Assembly (NCBI RefSeq): GCF_001665395.1
Contig: NZ_LZSG01000044.1
Coordinates: 398,709-462,708 of the forward strand
Length of the DNA: 64,000 bases
Reading direction: 5' to 3'
Source of the DNA: Mycobacterium sp. 1164966.3
GTDB taxonomy: Bacteria; Actinomycetota; Actinomycetes; Mycobacteriales; Mycobacteriaceae
Shown here: piece after piece, positions 42,679-50,343 of the stretch
Numbering within the stretch: the stretch's first letter is position 1
Layout: the number at the start of each line of letters is the position of its first letter
Position numbers and translations under genes: made by a program
The notes under the pieces: model-generated
Seen by the model: the letters and a program-made list of their open reading frames with translations, nothing else
Database searches by the model: none
What the model was told of the DNA's origin: nothing

Positions 42679-44090
42679 GCACGGCAATGGTGGTGGGCGG
42701 CGGGCCTAATGGGCTCGCCGCCGCCATTTCCCTGGCGGCAGAAGGCGTGGACGTCACCGTGCTGGAGGCAGCCGACGAGGTCGGTGGTGGCGTCCGCAGC
42801 AGCGAAGCGATCGTCCCGGGCCTGTTGCACGACCACTGCTCGGCCATCCACCCGATGGCCGTCGGCTCGCAGTTCCTCGCCCGGTTCGACCTGCAGCGGC
42901 ACGGCCTGTCGTGGCGCTGGCCGGAGATAGATTGCGTACACCCGCTCGACGGCGGCGGCGCAGGCGTCCTGCGCCGTTCAGTATCGGACACTGTCGCCGG
43001 TCTGGGTCGCGACGGATCGCGGTGGCGGCTGGCGTTCGGGTACCCTTCGGCGCGCTTCGATGTCCTGAGCGACGACATCATGCGGCCACTGCTGCGGCTG
43101 CCGCACCATCCGCTTGCGTTGGCACGCTTCGGTGCACCCACCGTGTTGCCGGCGTCGGCGTTCGCCCGGCTGTTCCGCACCGACGAGGGCCGCGCGTTGT
43201 TCGGAGGCGTTGCGGCCCATGCCTTCCGGCCGTTGCACTACCCGATGACCACGGCCATCGGGATGGGCATCATCGCCGCCGGCCATCGGCACGGCTGGGC
43301 GGTGGCCGAAGGCGGTTCGCAGTCGATCACGCACGCGATGGTGGCGGTGCTGGGCGAACTGGGCGGCAAGATCGAGACGGGCGTCCGGGTCGAGACCTTG
43401 TCGCAGCTGCCGTCGGCGGACGTCACCATGTTCGATCTGGCGCCCGGCGCGGTCGCCGGTATTCTCGGCGAGCGGTTGCCGCGCCGAATTGCCCGCGCAT
43501 TCACCAGGTTCCGGCGCGGTCCCGGCGCATTCAAGGTCGACTTCGCCGTCGAGGACGGCGTGCCGTGGACGAACCCCGACGCGCACCTGGCCGGCACAGT
43601 GCATCTGGCCGGGACCTACGCCGAACTCGCCGCAACCGAGCGGGAGATCCACGCCGGGCGGATGCCCGAGCGCCCGTTCGTGCTAGTCGGGCAGCAGTAT
43701 CTGGCCGACCCGCAACGCTCGGTGGGCAATGTCCACCCAGTGTGGAGCTACGCGCATGTCCCCAACGGCTACACCGGCGACGCGACCGAGGCCATCATCG
43801 CCCAGATCGAGCGGTTCGCGCCCGGCTTCCGGGACCGCGTGGTAGGCCAGGCTGTCCGGACCACGACGCAGATGTCCACCTACAACCTCAACTACGTCGG
43901 CGGCGACATCATGACCGGCGCCAAGGACATTCGCCAGCTGACGTTCGGCCCGCGAATCACACTGTCGCCCTACACCATTGGCGTGCCGGGCATGTATATC
44001 TGCTCGGCGGCGACCCCGCCGGGGCCCGGCGCGCACGGTATGTGTGGCGCCAACGCCGCCCAACTCGCGCTGGCATACCTCGCCAGATAG
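42675..44090 (+). CDS. FAD-dependent oxidoreductase of the phytoene desaturase/NAD(P)-FAD type
   Basis: A 471-residue flavoprotein. The N-terminal dinucleotide loop is VVGGGPNGLAAA, with VLEAADEVGGG as the ribose-binding Glu. The C-terminal block SPYTIGVPGMYICSAATPPGPGAHGMCG is typical of CrtI-like desaturases and isomerases. The substrate is unknown, probably a polyprenyl or polyunsaturated lipid. ATGA overlap with the DUF3556 gene indicates one functional unit. The stop codon is followed within two bases by repeat copy C. Confidence 0.88.
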   Translation: MSTAMVVGGGPNGLAAAISLAAEGVDVTVLEAADEVGGGVRSSEAIVPGLLHDHCSAIHPMAVGSQFLARFDLQRHGLSWRWPEIDCVHPLDGGGAGVLRRSVSDTVAGLGRDGSRWRLAFGYPSARFDVLSDDIMRPLLRLPHHPLALARFGAPTVLPASAFARLFRTDEGRALFGGVAAHAFRPLHYPMTTAIGMGIIAAGHRHGWAVAEGGSQSITHAMVAVLGELGGKIETGVRVETLSQLPSADVTMFDLAPGAVAGILGERLPRRIARAFTRFRRGPGAFKVDFAVEDGVPWTNPDAHLAGTVHLAGTYAELAATEREIHAGRMPERPFVLVGQQYLADPQRSVGNVHPVWSYAHVPNGYTGDATEAIIAQIERFAPGFRDRVVGQAVRTTTQMSTYNLNYVGGDIMTGAKDIRQLTFGPRITLSPYTIGVPGMYICSAATPPGPGAHGMCGANAAQLALAYLAR

Positions 44091-44092
44091 CG

Positions 44093-44149
44093 CGAGCAGA
44101 CGCAAAAGCACCCGAACGCACGGCGTGTCGGGTGTTTTGCGTCTGCTCG
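44093..44149. repeat. intergenic stem-loop repeat, copy C (most perfect)
   Basis: The left arm at 44093-44115 begins CGAGCAGACGCAAAAG; the right arm at 44128-44149 ends TTTTGCGTCTGCTCG. The arms pair over 22 bases with a single bulged base. The loop is AACGCACGGCGTG-like. It separates the FAD oxidoreductase stop from the convergent SDR stop and would make a very stable hairpin on either strand. Confidence 0.85.
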
Positions 44150-44162
44150 GCTGCCCAAGGCT

Positions 44163-44924
44163 TCAGACGGTCAGGTATCCGCCGTCTACGGCGACCGTGG
44201 TGCCTGTGATGTAGCGGGCCGCGTCGGTACACAGGAATAGCACCGCTGGTGCGACTTCCTCGGGCAGCCCCATTCTGCCCATCGGGGTGTGACGCATTTC
44301 CGGTTCGAACAGTTGAGGAATGCCCAGCATTGGACGGGTCATCCGGGTGTCGATCAAACCGGGTGCCACCGCGTTGACGCGGATCCCGTCGTCGACCCAG
44401 CGCCGGGCAAGGTTTCTGGTGAATGCCACGATGCCGGCCTTCGACGAGCTGTAGGCCGGCACGTTGACCGCCGACACAAATGCGGACATCGACGCGATGC
44501 TGACCACGCTGGCGCCTCCGGCGGCGTCACTCGCCTTGAGCCGCTCGTGGCAGGCCATGGTCAGGCGCATGTGGGCGAACAGGTTGACTGCGACCGACCC
44601 GGCGTAACCGTCGGGATCCCATTCGTCTTTATGCGCCGCGTAGGGGCCACCGGCGTTGTTCACCAGGACGTCGAGCGGGCCGAGTGATGCCGCCAGCTCG
44701 TCGACGGCGGCGGTGTCGGACATCTGGCACTGCCGGAAATGCACTGCGCTGAGGTCGGTTTCGGGATAGTCTGCAGCCGACGCGCGGCTACCGGTGACGG
44801 TGACCGCAGCGCCGGCCTTGACGAAATCGCTCGCGATCGCATACCCGATGCCGCGGGTGCCGCCGCTCACCAGCACGTTGGCGCCGGTGAAGTCGAAGCT
44901 GACGGTGTTCATTTTTGCGGTCAT
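44163..44924 (-). CDS. short-chain dehydrogenase/reductase
   Basis: A 253-residue classical SDR. The cofactor loop is SGGTRGIG, followed by NNAGG, catalytic Ser in SIASMSA, Y-S-S-S-K (YSSSKAG) and the PG motif VAPGLIDT. The C-terminal ITGTTVAVDGGY is standard. It could act as a 3-ketoacyl-CoA or ACP reductase and so supply 3-hydroxyacyl units, but substrate is not readable. ATG 44924; a second ATG lies four codons inside. It is convergent with the FAD oxidoreductase. Confidence 0.9.
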   Translation of the reverse strand: MTAKMNTVSFDFTGANVLVSGGTRGIGYAIASDFVKAGAAVTVTGSRASAADYPETDLSAVHFRQCQMSDTAAVDELAASLGPLDVLVNNAGGPYAAHKDEWDPDGYAGSVAVNLFAHMRLTMACHERLKASDAAGGASVVSIASMSAFVSAVNVPAYSSSKAGIVAFTRNLARRWVDDGIRVNAVAPGLIDTRMTRPMLGIPQLFEPEMRHTPMGRMGLPEEVAPAVLFLCTDAARYITGTTVAVDGGYLTV

Positions 44925-45257
44925 TCGGCGTCTCTCAATTCGTCGGTCAAACAGGCCCGTTCCCAGAGGTTATTCGTGATGGCCGGCAGAGCCTCGTGAT
45001 GACGGCGGCCACCGTATGTGCCGCGCGGCAGCCGGGCTCGGCGTTAAGGACGAGGTCGGTGAGATGCCAGCGGCGTCGACCATGTCTGCCGCGACAGCTT
45101 GCGCGAGCAGACGCAAAACCTCCCGACACGCCGCAGTTTCAGGGGCTTTTGCGTCTGCTCGCGCTCGTAGCCTCCTCGGCGAAAAGCGCTGTTTAGCCGT
45201 TCGACTGGCCTTAATGTTGATGCTTATCTCCACGCTGGAGCACCATACGACGATTGG
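44925..45257. other. 333-base divergent intergenic region holding repeat copy D
   Basis: It lies between the SDR start and the small secreted-protein start, which point away from each other. Apart from repeat copy D at 45101-45164 no gene is supported. Short open frames here have no ribosome site or similarity. AATGTTGATGCTTAT at about 45212-45226 is an A+T-richer stretch where the promoter of the secreted-protein gene may lie. Confidence 0.6.
45101..45164. repeat. intergenic stem-loop repeat, copy D
   Basis: The left arm at 45101-45124 begins GCGCGAGCAGACGCAAAA; the right arm at 45142-45164 ends TTTTGCGTCTGCTCGCGC. The arms pair over about 23 bases, and the loop contains CCCGACACGCCG, shared with copies B, E and F. 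Unlike the others it is in a divergent gap, upstream of both genes, so here it cannot be a simple shared terminator. Confidence 0.85.
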
Positions 45258-45512
45258 ATGGAAATGAAGCGACCGATCTTCAATTTTGTTTCCGCGGGTG
45301 TGCTGGCTTTTGCGGCATCGATGACGATTGGCGTAGGCGTCAGCAACGCCGACACGCTGCAGACCGAAGGTAGCTATCCGACCCACCAGGCTTGTCAGGA
45401 CGCCGGCCCCGGCGTGAAAGCCACAACGCCACCGTTTAATTGGAACAACTTCTGGTGTGTTCCGGATCCTCGGGCTGCCGGTCACTGGCGCTTGGTTTTG
45501 AGCAACAATTAA
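45258..45512 (+). CDS. small secreted protein with signal peptide
   Basis: An 84-residue protein. A signal peptide (basic KRP, hydrophobic VSAGVLAFAASMTIGVGV) has a likely cleavage site after SNA at residue 31. The mature 53 residues hold two cysteines (C46, C67) that could form a disulfide, with a QACQDAGPGVK and FNWNNFWCVPDP pattern. It resembles small secreted mycobacterial proteins of unknown role. ATG 45258; an alternative ATG lies two codons downstream. Confidence 0.72.
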   Translation: MEMKRPIFNFVSAGVLAFAASMTIGVGVSNADTLQTEGSYPTHQACQDAGPGVKATTPPFNWNNFWCVPDPRAAGHWRLVLSNN

Positions 45513-45529
45513 GCGCCCCGCTCGAGGTG

Positions 45530-45593
45530 GCGCGAGCACACGCAGAATTTCCCGACACGCCGCTGTTTTAGGGAATTTTACGTCTGCTCGCGC
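45530..45593. repeat. intergenic stem-loop repeat, copy E (degenerate)
   Basis: The left arm at 45530-45553 reads GCGCGAGCACACGCAGAAT..., the right arm at 45571-45593 ends TTTTACGTCTGCTCGCGC. There are a few mismatches relative to copies C and D. The loop has CCCGACACGCCG. The last base of the arm is the first base of the CTA that forms the TAG stop of the convergent dehydrogenase gene. Confidence 0.82.
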
Positions 45594-46459
45594 TAGTACT
45601 GATAGAAGCCCTCGCCTGTCTTGAGGCCGAGCTTTCCCGCATCCACATACTCCTGCAACAAGTCCCGCACACTCTTGGGCAGGTACGGGAACTCCTCGGC
45701 GTAATGGTTTTCGATGTCGAGCACGACATCCAGACCGACAATGTCCATCATCTGGAACGGCCCGGCGGGCACACCCCAATTGACCTTGAACATCCCGTCC
45801 ACATCCTCCGGCCGGGCCACACCTTCGGCGACGACGGCGATGCACTCGCGCTTGATGGCGGCCCAGACCCGATTGAAGATGAAACCGGTGCACTCCTTGC
45901 GCGCTTCGAAGGGATGTACACCGAACTCGGGCAGGATGGTCAGCAGGGTGTCCAGCAGGCCGCGATCGGTCTGGCCGTCCGACATCAGGTCGAGGGCGTT
46001 GAACTGCGGCGGCATGTAGAAGTGCGTGTTGCACAAACGCGTTTTGTCACGGACGTTTTCGGCCATCAGCCGCGACGGGAACGACGACGAGTTGGTGGCG
46101 AAGATGGTGTCTGGCGGCGCGGCCCGGTCGATCTCGCCCCACAGCGGGATCTTGATGTCGAGCCTTTCCGGGACGGATTCGACGGCGAGCCAGGCACCGT
46201 CCAGCGCCTCCGCGAGCGACGCTGCCCCGATCGCCGTACCTACTTCACCAAAGCCTCTGTCCTGCACGACTTTAGGTAGATTCTCTGTCACATATTGCGT
46301 GGCTTCGGCGCGCTGCTCGGCGCGGCGCGCATAAATTCGCACAGTTCCCCCGCGACTCGCCAGCATGAGCGCAATGCGACGGCCCAGGGTTCCCGCCCCG
46401 ATCACCGCGACGGGACGGTTGCGGATGTCTTCGAAGGTGTAGGTGTACTTGGCAGTCAC
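45593..46459 (-). CDS. 3-hydroxyacyl-CoA dehydrogenase
   Basis: A 288-residue NAD-dependent dehydrogenase. The N-terminal Rossmann loop is VIGAGTLGRRIA, followed by AVESVPERLDIK (the catalytic Glu region) and NTHFYMPPQFNALDLM, where the usual catalytic His of NTHFYMPP is kept. The C-terminal helical domain has GFIFNRVWAAIKRE and FQMMDIVGLDVV. It oxidises (S)-3-hydroxyacyl-CoA or a related branched substrate. A palindrome about 110 bases upstream (46570-46586) may be its operator. Confidence 0.9.
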   Translation of the reverse strand: MTAKYTYTFEDIRNRPVAVIGAGTLGRRIALMLASRGGTVRIYARRAEQRAEATQYVTENLPKVVQDRGFGEVGTAIGAASLAEALDGAWLAVESVPERLDIKIPLWGEIDRAAPPDTIFATNSSSFPSRLMAENVRDKTRLCNTHFYMPPQFNALDLMSDGQTDRGLLDTLLTILPEFGVHPFEARKECTGFIFNRVWAAIKRECIAVVAEGVARPEDVDGMFKVNWGVPAGPFQMMDIVGLDVVLDIENHYAEEFPYLPKSVRDLLQEYVDAGKLGLKTGEGFYQY

Positions 46460-46569
46460 ACGAGCATGCTAGATCGCGGCTGTACGTCTGGTTCTGTCGC
46501 GAAGCGACAAAGATTGGCCGACTGTTGTCGACCGCCCGCTTTCGCGAGGGTGCGCAGTTGTACTGAAGA

Positions 46570-46586
46570 TACATCGTGTCGATGTA
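46570..46586. promoter_or_regulatory. 17-bp palindrome upstream of the 3-hydroxyacyl-CoA dehydrogenase gene
   Basis: TACATCG-TGT-CGATGTA is a perfect inverted repeat with a 3-base centre. On the minus strand a TATCTT hexamer overlaps its edge and could be a -10 for the dehydrogenase. A short hairpin TGTCGC-GAA-GCGACA lies at 46495-46509 in the presumed leader. The binding protein is unknown; TetR or GntR types recognise such sites. Confidence 0.45.
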
Positions 46587-46620
46587 CAAACACGAACGCT
46601 CGCGCAAGCGATTGCTACGG

Positions 46621-47385
46621 CTAGAGCAGCGTGATCTGTTCGGGCTCCGCCTCGGCCGGCTCCAGCAGCTCGGGCCCGTTGTTGCGCACGCTATTGACCA
46701 GCGTGGACACCTGCCGGAGCTCGATGTCGCGGACATCCGGCGGACGGGCGAGAAAGTCGGGATCCAGCGGGGTGTCCGGATCCAGCCAGGTATCCCAGTC
46801 GGGTTCGGACAGCATCAGCGGCATCCGGTCGTGGATCTCGGCCAGCTCGCCCACCGCGTCGGTGGTGATGATGGTGCAACTCAGCAGCGGTTGAGCCTCT
46901 TTGTCCGATTTCCAGACCGACCACAAGCCCGCCGCGAACAACGGCTCACCGTCGCTGCGATACATGTAGAACGGCGTCTTACGCGACTTTTTACCGTCGG
47001 CGGTGTCGGGATTGACGCGCCATTCGTAATAACCGTCCATTGGCACCAGGCAGCGCTTGGATTTTGCGCTCGAGCGAAAAGCCGGCGAGGTGGTGACCTT
47101 GTCCGCGCGCGCATTGATCAGCAGCGGACCCTTGCCCTCAGGTGCTCCGTCAGCGCCCGCCTTGGCCCACGGCGGGATCAACCCCCAGCGCATGAGTCGC
47201 ACCCGGCGCGTCGCCTCGTCGTCTGGCTCGGTGTGACGTTTGACCACGGTCGCGACGGTGGCCGTCGGAGCCACGTTGTAATTGGGCTCAGAAGCCCGTT
47301 CCGAGGCGCCTGTGGCCTCGTCAATCGCCTTGATCTTCTCGGCCAGCAGGGCCGGGTCGGTCGTCACCGCAAAGCGTCCACACAT
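46621..47385 (-). CDS. SRAP-domain protein (YedK/HMCES family), Rv3226c orthologue
   Basis: A 254-residue protein that begins MCGRF: Cys2 becomes N-terminal after Met removal and crosslinks abasic sites in single-stranded DNA. PNYNVAPT, the WGLIPPWAK motif, INARAD and the DNA-side His in EIHDRMPLML are conserved. It protects abasic sites during replication. ATG 47385 fixes Cys at position 2, which decides the start. The gene is divergent from aroA with a 45-base gap. Confidence 0.95.
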   Translation of the reverse strand: MCGRFAVTTDPALLAEKIKAIDEATGASERASEPNYNVAPTATVATVVKRHTEPDDEATRRVRLMRWGLIPPWAKAGADGAPEGKGPLLINARADKVTTSPAFRSSAKSKRCLVPMDGYYEWRVNPDTADGKKSRKTPFYMYRSDGEPLFAAGLWSVWKSDKEAQPLLSCTIITTDAVGELAEIHDRMPLMLSEPDWDTWLDPDTPLDPDFLARPPDVRDIELRQVSTLVNSVRNNGPELLEPAEAEPEQITLL

Positions 47386-47430
47386 AAGACTATGGTGCCT
47401 GGTATCCACGACACCCGCCGAGACGGCAGG

Positions 47431-48741
47431 ATGGTGCAGGTGAGCACCACGTCCTGGCCTGCGCCATGCGCGCGGAGACCGGTGCGCGCCACGGTGACGG
47501 TCCCGGGCTCGAAGTCCCAGACCAACCGGACGCTGATCCTCGCAGCGCTGGCAGCCGCGCAGGGCCAAGGCACGTCGACCATCTCCGGTGCGCTGCGCAG
47601 CCGCGACACCGACCTGATGATCGGGGCGCTGAGGACACTGGGCCTGCAGGTCGACGGCGATGGATCCGAGCTCACGGTGAGCGGCGAAATCCAGCCCGGC
47701 CCGGACGCGCGAGTGGACTGCGGCCTGGCCGGCACGGTCTTGCGCTTCGTCCCGCCGCTGGCCGCGTTGAGCGCGGCGCCGGTCACCTTCGACGGCGACG
47801 AACAGGCCCGGGCCCGGCCCATCGCCCCGCTGCTGGACGCACTGCGCGGTCTCGGAGTTCTCATCGACGGAACGGGACTGCCGTTCCGGGTTGCGGGCAG
47901 CGGATATGTCGCCGGCGGCACCGTCGCCATCGACGCGTCCGCGTCGTCGCAGTTCGTCTCAGGCCTGCTGTTGTGTGGAGCGTCGTTCGCCGAGGGCCTG
48001 ACCGTGCAGCACACCGGTGCGGCGTTGCCGTCCGCGCCGCACATCGCGATGACGGTGGCGATGCTGCGGCAGGCCGGCGTCGCCGTCGACGATTCGGCCC
48101 ACAACCGCTGGCAGGTTCGGCCGGGTGCAGTCAAAGCCCGGCACTGGGACGTCGAACCCGATCTGACCAATGCCGTCGCCTTCCTCGCGGCGGCGGTGGT
48201 CACCGGTGGCACCGTGCGCATCAACGGCTGGCCGGCGGACAGTATCCAACCCGCCGATCACATCCTCGATATTTTGCGCAAGCTGGATGCCGTTGTCACG
48301 CATACTGATTCATACCTCGAGGTACAGGGCTCGGCCAGCTATAGCGAGTTGGAAGTCGACCTGCGCGCGGTCGGCGAGCTCACGCCGTCGGTGGCCGCAC
48401 TCGCGGCACTGGCCGCGCCGGGATCGGTGTCCCGGCTGAGCGGCATCGCCCATCTGCGCGGCCACGAAACCGACCGGCTCGCCGCACTGAGCACCGAAAT
48501 CAACCGCCTGGGCGGCAACTGTCGGGAGACGACGGACGGCCTGGTGATCACCGCGACACCGCTGCGGCCCGGTACCTGGCGCGCTTATGCCGATCACCGG
48601 ATGGCGATGGCAGGGGCCATCGTCGGGCTGCGGGTCGCCGGAGTAGAAGTCGACGACATCGGCGCCACCACCAAGACATTGCCGGAGTTTCCGCGACTGT
48701 GGGCCGAAATGGTCACCATCCAACCGGGATCCGGCGATTGA
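47431..48741 (+). CDS. aroA: 3-phosphoshikimate 1-carboxyvinyltransferase (EPSP synthase)
   Basis: A 436-residue EPSP synthase orthologous to Rv3227. Active-site blocks: GSKSQTNR (K28), GLAGTVLRF, SSQFVSGLL, EPDLTNAVAF, ELTPSVAALAALA, GHETDRLAAL and DHRMAMA. It makes EPSP from shikimate-3-phosphate and PEP. ATG 47431 is used; GTG 47440 is an alternative because the first residues are not conserved. The TGA stop overlaps the TTG start of rsgA (TTGA), so the two are coupled. Confidence 0.95.
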   Translation: MVQVSTTSWPAPCARRPVRATVTVPGSKSQTNRTLILAALAAAQGQGTSTISGALRSRDTDLMIGALRTLGLQVDGDGSELTVSGEIQPGPDARVDCGLAGTVLRFVPPLAALSAAPVTFDGDEQARARPIAPLLDALRGLGVLIDGTGLPFRVAGSGYVAGGTVAIDASASSQFVSGLLLCGASFAEGLTVQHTGAALPSAPHIAMTVAMLRQAGVAVDDSAHNRWQVRPGAVKARHWDVEPDLTNAVAFLAAAVVTGGTVRINGWPADSIQPADHILDILRKLDAVVTHTDSYLEVQGSASYSELEVDLRAVGELTPSVAALAALAAPGSVSRLSGIAHLRGHETDRLAALSTEINRLGGNCRETTDGLVITATPLRPGTWRAYADHRMAMAGAIVGLRVAGVEVDDIGATTKTLPEFPRLWAEMVTIQPGSGD

Positions 48742-49718
48742 GGCCCGGCGACTACGACGAGTCCGACGTCAAGATCCGCTCCGGCAAAGGCTCGCGACCG
48801 AGGACCAAGACGCGCCCCGAACACGCCGACGCCGAATCGGCCATGGTGGTCAGCGTCGACCGCGGCCGTTGGGGATGTGTGCTGGGCGGCGATCCCGATC
48901 GGCGGGTGACGGCCATGCGGGCGCGCGAGCTGGGGCGCACGCCGATCGTCGGCCGCGGCGACGTCGACGTGGTCGGCGATCTGTCCGGGCGCCCGGACAC
49001 CCTGGCCCGCATCGTGCGGCGCGGCCCGCGACGAACGGTGTTGCGGCGCACCGCCGATGACACCGACCCGACCGAGCGGGTGGTGGTCGCCAACGCCGAC
49101 CAACTGCTGATCGTGGTGGCACTGGCCGACCCGCCGCCGCGCACCGGTCTGGTGGACCGGACGCTGATCGCGGCATACGCGGGCGGGCTCAAGCCGATCC
49201 TGTGTCTGACGAAGACCGACCTGGCCCCGCCGCAGCCGTTTGCGGCACACTTCGTAGACCTGGACCTGACGGTCGTCAGCGCAGGAGTCGACGATCCCTT
49301 GCTCGCGGTGGCCGACCTGCTGGGCGACCAGATCACGGTGCTGCTCGGCCACTCCGGCGTCGGCAAGTCGACATTGGTGAATCGCCTTGTGCCCGAAGCA
49401 GATCGGGCTGTCGGAGAAGTCACTGAAATCGGCCGGGGCCGGCACACCTCGACGCAGTCGGTCGCGCTGCCGTTAGCCACCGGAGGCTGGGTGATCGACA
49501 CGCCTGGCATTCGTTCGTTCGGGTTGGCCCACATCGAGCCCGACGACGTGCTGATGGCGTTCTCGGATCTGGCCGAGGCGATACGGGACTGTCCGCGCGG
49601 CTGTGGGCACATGGGGCCGCCGGCCGACCCGGAATGCGCGCTGGACACGCTGGCCGGACCCGCCGAGCGCCGGGTCACCGCGGCCCGGCGGCTACTGGCA
49701 GCGCTCCGGGAGAGCTGA
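48738..49718 (+). CDS. rsgA: ribosome small-subunit-dependent GTPase RsgA
   Basis: A 326-residue circularly permuted GTPase orthologous to Rv3228. The motif order is G4 TKTD (158-161), G1 GHSGVGKS (204-211), then G3 DTPG (254-257), which marks the permutation. Zinc ligands C285, C289, H291 and C300 lie in the C-terminal finger. It aids 30S maturation. The TTG start at 48738 overlaps the aroA stop (TTGA) and gives the conserved RPGDYDESD beginning. Confidence 0.94.
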   Translation: MRPGDYDESDVKIRSGKGSRPRTKTRPEHADAESAMVVSVDRGRWGCVLGGDPDRRVTAMRARELGRTPIVGRGDVDVVGDLSGRPDTLARIVRRGPRRTVLRRTADDTDPTERVVVANADQLLIVVALADPPPRTGLVDRTLIAAYAGGLKPILCLTKTDLAPPQPFAAHFVDLDLTVVSAGVDDPLLAVADLLGDQITVLLGHSGVGKSTLVNRLVPEADRAVGEVTEIGRGRHTSTQSVALPLATGGWVIDTPGIRSFGLAHIEPDDVLMAFSDLAEAIRDCPRGCGHMGPPADPECALDTLAGPAERRVTAARRLLAALRES

Positions 49719-49724
49719 CCGCAG

Positions 49725-49788
49725 GCGCGACGGTGCGTGTTTGTCCGCCGACACGCCGTAAATCGCGTACATTTGCGCACGCTCGCGC
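49725..49788. repeat. intergenic stem-loop repeat, variant copy F
   Basis: The left arm GCGCGACGGTGCGTGTTTGT (49725-49744) pairs imperfectly with the right arm ACATTTGCGCACGCTCGCGC (49769-49788). The stem sequence differs from copies A-E (GTGCGCAAA instead of AGACGCAAA), but the loop has the same CCGACACGCCG. The last base begins the CTA of the TAG stop of the HxlR gene. It probably belongs to a second subfamily of the same element. Confidence 0.7.
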
Positions 49789-50255
49789 TAGCGGACGAGC
49801 CGCATGCCGAGCTCGTCGGGTGCCACCAGATGGCCTTCCGCACAGCGAATTTCGACGTCTGCGTCGGCGCCACAGCCCAGATGTGTCAGCCGCAGCCGAT
49901 GACGGCCCGGCAGGTGACGCTGCCCCCACTGGAACATCGCCCAGACCACCGGCATGAACTCGATGCCGGCTTCGGTGAGGACGTACTCCTCGCGGCTGCG
50001 CTGCCCGGGCTCTTGGTAGGGCCGGCGACGCAGCAGTCCGATGTCGACCAGTTCGGCCAGCCGCGCGGAGGCGGCGGCCTTGGTGATGCCCACCCGCCGG
50101 GCGAAGTCGTCGAACCTGGTGGTGCCGTAGTACGCCTCGCGCATGATGAGCATCGCGGATTTGGTGCCGACGACCGTCATGGTCTTCTCGATCGCGCACT
50201 CGCCGACCGCCGACCACGCATCGCGGTCGGCCAGTCGCCCTTGCAGCATTGTCAC
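49788..50255 (-). CDS. HxlR-family winged-helix regulator
   Basis: A 155-residue HxlR/DUF24 regulator: one N-terminal Cys (ECAIEKTM), the recognition region TTRFDDFARRVGITKAAASARLAEL (in pieces: GITKAAASARL), the wing RPYQEPGQRSREEYVLT and the WGQRH end. A single Cys suggests thiol or electrophile sensing, but this is inference. GTG 50255 is chosen because GGAGG lies nine bases upstream; GTG 50264 and ATG 50249 are alternatives. It is divergent from a thiolase gene, with a perfect inverted repeat between them. Confidence 0.85.
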   Translation of the reverse strand: MTMLQGRLADRDAWSAVGECAIEKTMTVVGTKSAMLIMREAYYGTTRFDDFARRVGITKAAASARLAELVDIGLLRRRPYQEPGQRSREEYVLTEAGIEFMPVVWAMFQWGQRHLPGRHRLRLTHLGCGADADVEIRCAEGHLVAPDELGMRLVR

Positions 50256-50269
50256 GGAGATCACCCTCC

Positions 50270-50316
50270 CATCTGGGTTGCATCAAGTATACCCAGATGT
50301 TATAGCTGGATATAGT
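50270..50316 (+). promoter_or_regulatory. HxlR operator and thiolase promoter
   Basis: CATCTGGGT (50270-50278) and ACCCAGATG (50291-50299) form a perfect 9-bp inverted repeat with a 12-base spacer. TATAGT at 50311-50316 is a good -10 for the thiolase, giving a leader of about 20 bases with AAGGAGG before the ATG. The inverted repeat covers the -35 area of the thiolase and lies just upstream of the HxlR start, so one protein could control both. Confidence 0.7.
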
Positions 50317-50343
50317 CGTCAATACTCAGCTCAAGGAGGAGCC

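Noticed and set aside
44093..45593. Closely spaced repeats as a CRISPR array
   Set aside because: Copies are separated by whole genes, are palindromic over their full length, and no cas genes are present.
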